Assembly: GCA_016869735.1 (NCBI GenBank)
Contig: VGDL01000023.1
Span: 1 to 53,298 of the forward strand
DNA from: Alphaproteobacteria bacterium
GTDB lineage: Bacteria; Pseudomonadota; Alphaproteobacteria; Acetobacterales; Acetobacteraceae
Direction: 5' to 3'
Length of the DNA stretch: 53,298 bases
Part shown: piece by piece, positions 1 through 6,991 of the stretch
Layout of the letters: every line of letters begins with the position of its first letter
Numbering within the stretch: the first letter of the stretch is position 1
The notes under the pieces: generated by a model
Database searches by the model: none
What the model was told of the DNA's origin: nothing
What the model saw: the letters and a program-made list of their open reading frames with translations, nothing else
Translations under genes and position numbers: made by a program

Positions 1-171
1 CTTCGCAGAGAGGTGCTCAACGCTGAATGGTTTGGCACCACCCGCCAGGCCCAGGCCATCATCAATCAATGGCTCAACCAATATAACCATATCCGGCCAC
101 ACCACGCCCTCGGCATGCGGCCGCCGGCACCCGAAACATACTTAGTAAACCCACAAATCACTGGTACATAA
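1..171 (+). pseudogene. IS3/IS481-type transposase, C-terminal fragment
   Basis: The reading frame is open from the window edge to a TAA and encodes the last 56 residues of a DDE integrase-core transposase. The visible signature is the stretch NQYNHIRPHHALGMRPP, the usual end of IS3 and IS481 family transposases, where a conserved RPH-ALG motif follows the catalytic Glu helix. The rest of the element lies outside the window, so whether the transposase is intact cannot be judged. The element has inserted into a gene read from the other strand (see 187-339). Family placement between IS3 and IS481 is not resolvable from this piece. Confidence 0.85.
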
Positions 172-186
172 AAAGGGGGCTGGACA
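170..186 (-). repeat. Terminal inverted repeat of the insertion sequence (right end)
   Basis: Read outward-in on the minus strand this is TGTCCAGCCCCCTTTTT. It begins with the TGT typical of IS3/IS481 ends and lies 15 bases past the transposase stop. The junction with host DNA is therefore placed at 186/187. The other end is outside the window, so neither the repeat match nor a target duplication could be verified. Confidence 0.6.
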
Positions 187-339
187 CGCGCCCGCAGCGC
201 GCGCCGGCACCACCTTGTCATCCAGGCCGAACATTACGGAAAAACGCGCGACATGCGCGGCGTTCAGCGTATCTTCCACTTCAAAGGCTTCGCCGCGATC
301 AAGCTCAGAAAGCGGTTTGGAACGCCTGATCGTGAGCAT
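187..339 (-). pseudogene. 5' fragment of unknown gene truncated by the insertion sequence
   Basis: An ATG 27 bases after the lpxXL stop opens a frame whose first 51 codons (MLTIRRSKPLSELDRGEAFE at the start) are host sequence. It then runs into the insertion sequence, where it would stop at 142-144 after 14 foreign codons. Spacing and strand suggest it was the last gene of the lipid A operon. I do not recognise the product. It contains no signal peptide or membrane segment in the visible part. An uninterrupted copy in a relative would identify it. Confidence 0.5.
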
Positions 340-366
340 GAGAAGCCGCCTTTCTTATGAAGTTTA

Positions 367-1245
367 TCACCGCCAGCGGCGATGCATCCAAAGCCATTGG
401 CCGGGATATTCCCTGACCCAGGCTTCAATCACCTCATTCATTTTTTGCGTGGCGGTGTTGATGTCTATCAAGCCTTCCGCATCGCGCGGCATGGGGATTT
501 CATCGGTCAATTCCAGACGAAAGCGCCCGCCAGGCAGGCGAATGGCGCGCGCGCCATGCACCGGGCAATCATAGCGCCGCGCCAATTGCGCCAGCAGCGG
601 ATTGGCCGCCGCTTCGCGCCCCATGAACATCACGCGCGGGCCGCGCCCGAAACGCTGATCCACCAGCATGCCGATATGCTGCCCGGCTTCCAGCGCGCGC
701 GCCAAACGTAGCGGTGCCCCCATGCCCGCCGGCACCAGAACGCCCATACTGTCCTTCCGCAGCCTCAGGATTTCCCGCGCCACGGCGGCGTTATTTGGCG
801 TGCGATACAGAACCGCGCTGTCAATGCCATGCTTCGCCGCCGCTACCGCCGGCAATTCCCAATTCGCGAGATGTGCGGAAAACACGATGGCGGGCTTCCC
901 GTCATCGCGCAGCCTTTCATAAAGCGCCACGGTTTCAGGGGAGGCGCTGATATGCCCGCCCGGCTTCGGGTTTTCGGGGTCGAAATCCCAAATCCGGTCC
1001 ATATGGACATATTCGCAGGCGGTGCGGCCAAGATTGTCCCAGGCTTCCGTCAGAATGGCAGTGCGTTCAGCGGCGGATTTTTCCGGGAAGGCAGCAGCGA
1101 TATTATCCCGCGCAATGCGATGCGCCGGCGTGATCGGTCCCAGATTACGCGCCAGAAACGCGCCAAAGGCTGGGCCAAAACGCGGCCCCATCAGGCGCAG
1201 CAGGCCAAAGCCCGCGCGCAGCAAAAGCCCGATCAGAAAATTCAT
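367..1245 (-). CDS. lpxXL: Lipid A acyltransferase LpxXL-like (HtrB/LpxL family)
   Basis: The 292-residue protein belongs to the lysophospholipid/lauroyl acyltransferase family. It has an N-terminal hydrophobic anchor (residues 1-20) and the catalytic H-x4-E motif HLANWE with His125 and Glu130. Members transfer a secondary acyl chain from acyl-ACP to a Kdo-lipid A precursor at the cytoplasmic face of the inner membrane. Its place as the last gene of an acpXL-fabZ-fabF-fabF-adh series points to the variant that transfers a very-long-chain acyl group from AcpXL, as known in Rhizobium. Donor specificity is inferred from context only; an ordinary LpxL role is the alternative. Confidence 0.85.
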   Translation of the reverse strand: MNFLIGLLLRAGFGLLRLMGPRFGPAFGAFLARNLGPITPAHRIARDNIAAAFPEKSAAERTAILTEAWDNLGRTACEYVHMDRIWDFDPENPKPGGHISASPETVALYERLRDDGKPAIVFSAHLANWELPAVAAAKHGIDSAVLYRTPNNAAVAREILRLRKDSMGVLVPAGMGAPLRLARALEAGQHIGMLVDQRFGRGPRVMFMGREAAANPLLAQLARRYDCPVHGARAIRLPGGRFRLELTDEIPMPRDAEGLIDINTATQKMNEVIEAWVREYPGQWLWMHRRWR

Positions 1246-1264
1246 CCGCGCGGCGTGACGCGCT

Positions 1265-2290
1265 TCACAGCGTCACCACGATCTTGCCGAAGACGCGGCG
1301 GCTTTCCAGCCGCTCAAGCCCTTCCGAGAAACGCTCCAAAGGCACCACCGTATCCAGCACGGGCAGAATGCCGCGCGCCATTTTCGCGTAGCCGTCCGCG
1401 ATATTGCGCATGGAAGCGCCAAAGGACCCGAAGATGCGGAGCTGACGCTGAAACAGCATCATCAGATTGGTTTCCGCCGACACGCCTGAGGTAGACCCGC
1501 AGGTCACCAGCCGCCCACCCATTTTCAGCGACAGCAAACTACCGCTCCAGGTCGAAGCGCCGACATGTTCAAACACCACATCCACGCCGCGCTTGCCTGT
1601 CGCGCGCCGCGCCACGGTTGGGAAATTTTGCGTCGTGTAATTCACCACATGATCCGCGCCCAAAGCCTTGGCCTTGGTGCATTTCTCATCATCGCCCGCG
1701 GTCGCGATCACGGTGCAGCCGAGATCCTTCGCGATCCGCACCGCCACCGTGCCAATGCCAGAACCCGCGGCATGGATCAGGATGGTTTCACCGGCTTCCA
1801 GTTTCGCATTATCAAACAGCATATGCTCAACGGTGGAAAAGGTGATCGGCCCGCAAGCAGCGTCTTCGAAGGAAAGCCCCGCCGGCACGCGCACCAGCAG
1901 CCGCGCATCCTGGTTCATCAGCTCCTGCGCGAAGCCATCCAAATGAAAACCCTTCACGCCGCCGACATCTTCGCAAAGATTATCGCGGCCTTCGCGGCAC
2001 GCCTTGCAGACGCCGCAGGTCGCGGCGCCATAGGGCGCGACATGATCGCCAATCTTCCAGCCCGTCACGCCGGAACCAACCGCGACAATCTCACCAACCG
2101 CTTCCGCGCCCACGGTCAGGGGCAGGTTGCGCTTGGCGAAGGCCATGCCGCGAAAGCCCCAGACATCAATATGATTGAGCGCGACGGCGCGGATGCGAAT
2201 CTGCACCTCATGCGCGGCGGGCGGTGGCGGTGGCGCCACGTTTTCCAGCCGCAGATCACGATCCCCATGCAGGCGAAGGGCGCGCATCAT
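1265..2290 (-). CDS. adh2XL: Zinc-type alcohol dehydrogenase-like oxidoreductase (Adh2XL-like)
   Basis: A 341-residue medium-chain dehydrogenase/reductase with a GroES-like N-terminal domain and a Rossmann domain. The structural-zinc Cys cluster CGVCKACREGRDNLC lies near residues 98-112 and a nucleotide-binding AAGSGIGTVAV motif near 174. Its start overlaps the stop of the upstream ketosynthase by 4 bases (ATGA), indicating translational coupling. In rhizobia the equivalent gene sits in the same position of the lipid A very-long-chain fatty acid cluster, where a reductase step is proposed. The exact substrate cannot be read from sequence. Confidence 0.8.
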   Translation of the reverse strand: MMRALRLHGDRDLRLENVAPPPPPAAHEVQIRIRAVALNHIDVWGFRGMAFAKRNLPLTVGAEAVGEIVAVGSGVTGWKIGDHVAPYGAATCGVCKACREGRDNLCEDVGGVKGFHLDGFAQELMNQDARLLVRVPAGLSFEDAACGPITFSTVEHMLFDNAKLEAGETILIHAAGSGIGTVAVRIAKDLGCTVIATAGDDEKCTKAKALGADHVVNYTTQNFPTVARRATGKRGVDVVFEHVGASTWSGSLLSLKMGGRLVTCGSTSGVSAETNLMMLFQRQLRIFGSFGASMRNIADGYAKMARGILPVLDTVVPLERFSEGLERLESRRVFGKIVVTL

Positions 2291-3546
2291 GGCGCGGCAC
2301 TCAGCAGCAGGCAGACATTCTGCCCGCCAAAGCCAAAGGAATTTGAAAGCACATGGCGCAAGCCGGAAACGCGCCGCGCTTCATTCGGCACCACATCCAA
2401 CCCAAGCGTTGGGTCCGGTTCGACATGATTGATGGTGGGCGGCAGGATTTGATCACGCAGCGTCAACAGGCTGAAGGCCGCTTCAATTGCGCCGGCGGCG
2501 GAAAGCGTATGGCCGATCATGGATTTATTGGAGGAAATCGGCGGCGGTGCCTCACCAAATACGGCGCGCATGCCAAGCGCTTCCATCTTGTCATTCTCCG
2601 ATGTGCTGGTTCCATGGGCATTCACATAACCGATATCACCAGGCTGCAAGCCGGCATCGGCAATGGCATTGCGCATGGCGCCAATAATGGATGACCCATC
2701 GGGGTTCGATCGCGTGCGATGGAAATTATCCGCCCTTTCCCCGCAACCACTCACCAAGCCAATCACGGTCGTCCCCCGCGCGCGGGCATGGTCCAAATCT
2801 TCCAGGATCAGCGCTGCCGCACCTTCGCTCATCACAAAACCATCGCGGGATTTCTCGAAAGGCCGCGATGCCTTGGTGGGGTCTTCATTGCGTGACGATA
2901 GCGCGGAGAGCAGCGAAAACCGGATCACCGCTTCCGGCTGCACTGACCCATCCGTGCCAAGCGCAATGGCGGATTTCGCCTCGCCGCGCTGGATCGCTTC
3001 AACGCCAAGCTGAATGGCGGAAGCGCCGGTGGCGCAGGCGGTGGTGATGGCAATCGGCGCGCCCTTGGTGCCAAAGCGCAACGCCAGTCTTTCGCCGACA
3101 CCGCCGTACAAAAACGTCTCATATAAATCGCGCTGACCAATGCTCGCGACCGAAAGCGCGGCATGGCCATTGCCACCCGCGCGGCGTGCCAAAGCCACGC
3201 GCTGCGGCCATTCCATCTCCACCGGCGGCATGCCGAGCATGAGCGGCCCATCAAAGGCGCCTTCCTTCATGCCCGCCGCCACCAAGGCTTCCGCAATCGC
3301 GGCAGCGGCCATGCGTTCCACGCGCACCGGCGCGGGCACGGGTTCGCCGCCCGCGATTTCTTCCGGCAAATCCACCGTGCCGGCCATGGTGGTTTTCAGA
3401 TGATCGGTGGCGAAGCGGCGAATGCGGGTAATGCCGGAAGTGCCCGCCAGCAGCGCCTCCCAATTCTTGTCCAAGCCCCAGCCGAGCGGGCTCACCAGCC
3501 CAATCCCCGTCACCGCCACCAAGGGGCGGCCCAGATGATCCTTCAT
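2287..3546 (-). CDS. fabF1XL: Beta-ketoacyl-ACP synthase II-type, catalytically complete (FabF1XL-like)
   Basis: A 419-residue thiolase-fold condensing enzyme with the full Cys-His-His triad: Cys171 in TTACATGAS, His311 in NAHGTSTSEND and His346 in SMIGHTLSAAG. It would elongate an acyl chain carried on AcpXL using malonyl-ACP. It overlaps its upstream neighbour (another ketosynthase) and its downstream neighbour by 4 bases each. Pairing with the Cys-lacking paralogue upstream resembles the KS-alpha/KS-beta heterodimers of type II polyketide synthases; that pairing is inference. Confidence 0.88.
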   Translation of the reverse strand: MKDHLGRPLVAVTGIGLVSPLGWGLDKNWEALLAGTSGITRIRRFATDHLKTTMAGTVDLPEEIAGGEPVPAPVRVERMAAAAIAEALVAAGMKEGAFDGPLMLGMPPVEMEWPQRVALARRAGGNGHAALSVASIGQRDLYETFLYGGVGERLALRFGTKGAPIAITTACATGASAIQLGVEAIQRGEAKSAIALGTDGSVQPEAVIRFSLLSALSSRNEDPTKASRPFEKSRDGFVMSEGAAALILEDLDHARARGTTVIGLVSGCGERADNFHRTRSNPDGSSIIGAMRNAIADAGLQPGDIGYVNAHGTSTSENDKMEALGMRAVFGEAPPPISSNKSMIGHTLSAAGAIEAAFSLLTLRDQILPPTINHVEPDPTLGLDVVPNEARRVSGLRHVLSNSFGFGGQNVCLLLSAAP

Positions 3547-4718
3547 GGCGCTTTCTCCAGCAGGGCAAGCGCTTCACCGCGCCATTGGCCGAAGCCGGTC
3601 ACCAGAATGCGATCCACCGCACCATCGCCGGCATCGGCGGGGTCCATCGCCGGATAGAAACCACCGCGCGAAAGCGCGAGTGCCGCGAGGGCGACATTGG
3701 CCGGAAAACTCGCCTCAACCCCATGCCCAAGCAGGGAAGCGCTGCGCCGCACGGGCACGCTGCCAAGCCCGGCCAGGAAGGCTTCTTCTTCAACGCGCGC
3801 TTCCGCCACACCTGTCATACCGGAAATCACACCGAGCCCGGCTTGTTGCGCTGCCATGCCTTGCCAAAGCGCCTTGGCTGCTGCGGCGCTGCCGCCACCG
3901 CTGCGCTGATGCGCCGCATCGCTCACAATACCACCAATGCGCGCCAGCGCCGTGGCGCCGCGCGCGCGCGCGTGCTCCGCTGTCTCCAGCACCAGAAACG
4001 CCGCCATGCCGCCCAGGATCAAACCGCCCGCTTCGCCACGCGCGGAAACCGGCGCGTAATCGCCCTGCCACAGCACGCCACCCGGCGCGTAAAGCAGCAC
4101 CATGTCCCAGCGCTGAGACGCAAAAGCGCCACCGACCAGCGCGATCTCACCACGCCCTTCCGCCAAGCGCGCGGCGGCGATGCGGATGGCGTCCGCCGCC
4201 GCTTCCTCTTCACCCATCAGCGTGCGCGAAGACCCCGTCACGCCGTGCACGATTGAGATATTGCCCGCGAGCAGATTGGAAAGCTGCGCCAGGAAAAGCG
4301 TGGGCCGCAACTCAGTCGCCAGCTTTTCATTGAGCAATACGCCGGAGGTTTCTGGCGTGGCGCTGGTGAGTGCCGCGGTCATCGCCTCATCCACCGTGAC
4401 GTCACGTTCCCCGCCGCCAGCGGCGACCACCAGATGCATATCAGCAACCAGGCCGCGCGCCCCGGCATGGTCAATCGCAAGCCCGGCGGCATAGGTGCCA
4501 AGCCGCTGCCAGGGTTCCATCTGGCGCTGATCACCCTTTTTCGGGATTTGCGCATCAAGGCTGAGCGCGGGCAGCGGATGCACCGGAAAGGGCGCGAAGC
4601 TTGCTGCATCCACCACAGGCTTGGCACCTTTGGTCAAAGCGTCCCAATGCGCCTCAGGCCCCTCACCCAAGGAGGAGACCAGCCCAATCCCGGTAATGAC
4701 GACATCGCGCCTTGTCAT
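3543..4718 (-). CDS. fabF2XL: Degenerate ketosynthase without active-site Cys (FabF2XL-like, chain-length-factor-like)
   Basis: The 391-residue protein aligns with FabF along its length (VITGIGLVSSLGEG at the N terminus, GHGVEASFPANVALAAL near the C terminus). The nucleophile region reads VHGVTGSSR where active enzymes read TACATGAS, so the Cys is Gly. The NAHGTST motif is replaced by ISGMTGVAE. One His (in SLLGHG) remains. It should therefore not condense by itself and more likely partners the complete ketosynthase encoded immediately downstream, as a chain-length factor does. The start overlaps the fabZ-like gene by 4 bases. Confidence 0.8.
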   Translation of the reverse strand: MTRRDVVITGIGLVSSLGEGPEAHWDALTKGAKPVVDAASFAPFPVHPLPALSLDAQIPKKGDQRQMEPWQRLGTYAAGLAIDHAGARGLVADMHLVVAAGGGERDVTVDEAMTAALTSATPETSGVLLNEKLATELRPTLFLAQLSNLLAGNISIVHGVTGSSRTLMGEEEAAADAIRIAAARLAEGRGEIALVGGAFASQRWDMVLLYAPGGVLWQGDYAPVSARGEAGGLILGGMAAFLVLETAEHARARGATALARIGGIVSDAAHQRSGGGSAAAAKALWQGMAAQQAGLGVISGMTGVAEARVEEEAFLAGLGSVPVRRSASLLGHGVEASFPANVALAALALSRGGFYPAMDPADAGDGAVDRILVTGFGQWRGEALALLEKAP

Positions 4719-5161
4719 AGCAGCCCCAATTCCCGGCCCCGCCCGCGCATGGCATCCGCCAATTCCGGCGCGGGGTAATCCATGATGCGGAAGGTCAGTT
4801 CCGCATCGGTGATGCGCTTGCCATCGGCTTCGATCCGCGCCTCGGTCACCGCGAAGCCTGATCCATCATGCAGGCGCTTGGCATGCACGCGCACCTGGGT
4901 GCCGGGGCCGATGAAGCTGCGGAATTTCGCTTCCTTCACCGCCATCAGAAAGGGCATGCGGGCAAAACCCATCAGATCCAGCAGCAGCCAGCCGGAAGCC
5001 TGCGCCATGGTTTCCACCAGAAGTACGCCGGGCATCAGCGGATGGCCGGGGAAATGCCCTTCAAACACCGGGGAAGCATCCGGGATGCGGCTTTCCACAA
5101 TGATGGCATCGGCTTCACGCGCTGCCACCCGATCTATCATCTGGAAATATTCCAGGCGCAT
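4715..5161 (-). CDS. fabZXL: 3-hydroxyacyl-ACP dehydratase, hotdog fold (FabZXL-like)
   Basis: A 148-residue FabA/FabZ-type dehydratase. The diagnostic stretch GHFPGHPLMPGVLLVETMAQ carries the catalytic His36 and Glu50. It removes water from 3-hydroxyacyl-ACP in each elongation round. The gene is 47 bases downstream of acpXL and overlaps the next ketosynthase gene, so it belongs to the lipid A chain-elongation operon and not to the general lpx/fab locus. Confidence 0.87.
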   Translation of the reverse strand: MRLEYFQMIDRVAAREADAIIVESRIPDASPVFEGHFPGHPLMPGVLLVETMAQASGWLLLDLMGFARMPFLMAVKEAKFRSFIGPGTQVRVHAKRLHDGSGFAVTEARIEADGKRITDAELTFRIMDYPAPELADAMRGRGRELGLL

Positions 5162-5208
5162 CGCGTCAGGGATCCGTGGTTTCGGTGGCGCGCGGCGTGG
5201 GACTTGGT

Positions 5209-5490
5209 TCAGCCGGCCTTGGCCGCAACCAGCTCATCCACACGCTCGGCCAGGTTCTTCATGACGAAGTATTTTTCCGCCGGCGCATTGCCCGCATTCA
5301 CTTCCTGCGTCCAGGCTTCCACCGGCACCTTTATGCCAAAGGCTTTGTCAATGGCGAAGACGATATCCAAGAAATCCAGGCTATCAATGCCAAGATCATT
5401 GATCACATGGCTATCGGGCAGGATCTTATCCCGCGGGACTTCGCTGTTTTCAGCGATGATATCGGCGATACGGTCGAAGGACGAGGCCAT
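5209..5490 (-). CDS. acpXL: Specialised acyl carrier protein AcpXL-like
   Basis: A 93-residue acyl carrier protein with the phosphopantetheine attachment Ser37 inside [11 protein letters not shown]. The length (92-93) and a C-terminal extension rich in Ala, Glu and Lys match AcpXL better than the 77-79-residue housekeeping AcpP. A longer frame exists upstream, but the ATG chosen gives the standard N terminus [12 protein letters not shown] and has an A/G-rich stretch (AGGAGTGAAG-like bases read in the leader) in front. It is the first gene of the series and would carry the growing very-long-chain hydroxy acid. Confidence 0.85.
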   Translation of the reverse strand: MASSFDRIADIIAENSEVPRDKILPDSHVINDLGIDSLDFLDIVFAIDKAFGIKVPVEAWTQEVNAGNAPAEKYFVMKNLAERVDELVAAKAG

Positions 5491-5534
5491 GCGAGGCCCT
5501 CCATGCAGAAACAGGAGTGAAGGATCGAGGGGTT

Positions 5535-5558
5535 CTTTGGCCCGAAAGGGGGCCAAAG
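5535..5558 (-). promoter_or_regulatory. Stem-loop in the acpXL leader
   Basis: A perfect 9-bp stem (CTTTGGCCC at 5535-5543 with GGGCCAAAG at 5550-5558) and a 6-base loop lie between the PCuAC stop and acpXL. No U-tract follows on either strand, so it is not a standard terminator. It could be a processing or stability element separating the copper operon from the lipid A operon, or part of a weak terminator. Confidence 0.4.
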
Positions 5559-5588
5559 GCAAGCGAAGCCTGTTAAAAGGCCGCCCGA

Positions 5589-6056
5589 TCAGTGGGCATG
5601 GCCGCGGGCGCCGGCGGCTTCGACGCTGAGGGTCACCTGCACCTCCCCCGCCCGTTCAAAGCGCAGCGTCAGCGGCACGCTGGTCCCCTGGCGCAGCGGC
5701 TCATTCAACCCGATCAGCATGATATGCAGCCCGCCAGGGCGAAGATGCACGGTCTGGCCGGGCGGGATGGGGATATCCGCCACGGGGCGCATGCGCATGA
5801 CATCGCCTTCCCGGATATGGGTATGGAGTTCTACCACGCGGGCCGCGGGGCTGGCGGCGGAGACCAGCCGATCAGGCGCCGCGCCGGTATTGCGCAGCGT
5901 CAGGAAGCCCGCGCCATTGGCATTGGCCCCGGCGGCGCGGGTCCAGGGATGGCCGATCACAAGGTCGCCCTTGGTGACATCATGATGCGCCAGCGCGGCG
6001 GAGGCCGGTAAGGCAAGGATCAGGGCGCCGAGGGCACGACGGTTCAAATAGGACAT
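5589..6056 (-). CDS. Periplasmic copper chaperone PCu(A)C
   Basis: A 155-residue secreted protein with a signal peptide (residues 1 to about 23, ending ASAALA) and the complete copper motif H-x10-M-x21-H-x-M: His78, Met89, His111, Met113. PCuAC proteins carry Cu(I) in the periplasm, often to the CuA or CuB site of cytochrome oxidase. The ATG giving [10 protein letters not shown] is preferred over an earlier in-frame ATG because it starts a proper signal peptide. It is the last gene of a five-gene run with a TonB receptor and YcnI-like protein. Confidence 0.9.
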   Translation of the reverse strand: MSYLNRRALGALILALPASAALAHHDVTKGDLVIGHPWTRAAGANANGAGFLTLRNTGAAPDRLVSAASPAARVVELHTHIREGDVMRMRPVADIPIPPGQTVHLRPGGLHIMLIGLNEPLRQGTSVPLTLRFERAGEVQVTLSVEAAGARGHAH

Positions 6057-6081
6057 GAGGTTTTCCTTCTTTCCAATGGGT

Positions 6082-6447
6082 TCAGCCACGCGGCGCGGGG
6101 GCAATGCTGCCCAGCCTTTGCAGCGTGATGGCGGGCGGGGCCAGGCCCAGCCGTGCTTCGATATGGCCGATCAGGCGCATGATGCCGGCGGCTTCGCGTG
6201 TGCCCTGGGCGGGGTCCCCGGTTTCGCAGGCATCCCCGGCACGGGTCAGCGCAGCGGCCAGGGCAGTTTTTTCGGCGGCGGGCAATTGGGCCATCACGGC
6301 TTCCGCTGCCGCGCGGGTCGGGTTCAATGCGCCCATGCAAATGGTGGTCATTTCCGCATTGATCGCTTCCATGTCGCAGGCGCGCGCCAAGGGCGGTGCG
6401 GCCAGCAGCAGGGCCGCCAGCGGTAGGGATTTCGTGATGGCCTTCAT
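6082..6447 (-). CDS. Small secreted protein of unknown function, copper operon
   Basis: I do not recognise this 121-residue protein. It has a clear signal peptide (MKAITKSLPLAALLLAAPPL, cleavage likely after ARA at about residue 23) followed by a Cys directly after it (ACDMEA). Two further Cys lie near residues 37 and 74, and the mature part is mostly helical and Ala-rich. It lies 3 bases from the YcnI-like gene and 25 bases from the PCuAC gene, so a periplasmic role in copper handling is an inference from position. The Met residues near the N terminus (CDMEAINAEMTTICM) could bind copper. Confidence 0.7.
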   Translation of the reverse strand: MKAITKSLPLAALLLAAPPLARACDMEAINAEMTTICMGALNPTRAAAEAVMAQLPAAEKTALAAALTRAGDACETGDPAQGTREAAGIMRLIGHIEARLGLAPPAITLQRLGSIAPAPRG

Positions 6448-6450
6448 GGT

Positions 6451-6975
6451 TCAATGTCCTCCGGCGGTGCGCGGTGGGGTTAGGCGAAGCGCGGGCGCCG
6501 GGAAGCGGTAATCCGTGATCCGCCGCCCCGCTTCGGGGATTTCGGTCCAAGCGGCGATGCCGCCGCCATCGCAATGCTGCACGGTCGGAATCCAGATGGT
6601 TTCATCCGGACGGTTCGGCGTGCGCAGATGGATCACGAATTCATCATAATGTTCATTGGGCAGGGGGCCGCCTTCCCAGACAATCTCCGTGATGGCGTGG
6701 GTGATCATGCCGCCATGGCCATCGGAAACCGGGGTGGCCAAGGGTTGGCGCGCAATGGCGATGCGCCAGCCAGCCTTCGGCATAGGCCGCGCCACAGTGG
6801 TGCCTTCCGGCAGGGTCACGGTGACACGGATGGTGGCCTGCTGGCCGCAGCCATGCGGCACACGGAAGGCCGCGCGCAAATAGCCATCGGCCTGCGCTTG
6901 AGGCGGGTCAATGGTGACATGCGCTGCCGCCGGCGTGGCCAATAGCAGCGCGGCAAGAACAAGAAGCTTCTTCAT
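6451..6975 (-). CDS. YcnI-like copper-binding protein (DUF1775)
   Basis: A 174-residue secreted DUF1775 protein. After the signal peptide MKKLLVLAALLLATPAAA the mature protein starts with His (HVTIDPPQAQ), which in YcnI-family proteins is the single His that coordinates copper together with the N-terminal amine. The start is fixed by an AAGGAAAG ribosome-binding site just upstream and by the signal peptide; the frame itself is open farther upstream into the receptor gene. It is encoded 16 bases after the receptor. Confidence 0.87.
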   Translation of the reverse strand: MKKLLVLAALLLATPAAAHVTIDPPQAQADGYLRAAFRVPHGCGQQATIRVTVTLPEGTTVARPMPKAGWRIAIARQPLATPVSDGHGGMITHAITEIVWEGGPLPNEHYDEFVIHLRTPNRPDETIWIPTVQHCDGGGIAAWTEIPEAGRRITDYRFPAPALRLTPPRTAGGH

Positions 6976-6991
6976 GATGCGTCGCTTTCCT

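Noticed and set aside
829-1494. Long plus-strand open frame opposite lpxXL and the dehydrogenase
   Set aside because: It crosses two well-supported genes antisense, is Arg/Pro/Ala-rich and has no recognisable domain, as expected from GC-rich shadow frames.
5535-5558. Terminator of the copper operon
   Set aside because: Good stem but no U-tract on the minus strand, so listed only as a leader stem-loop.
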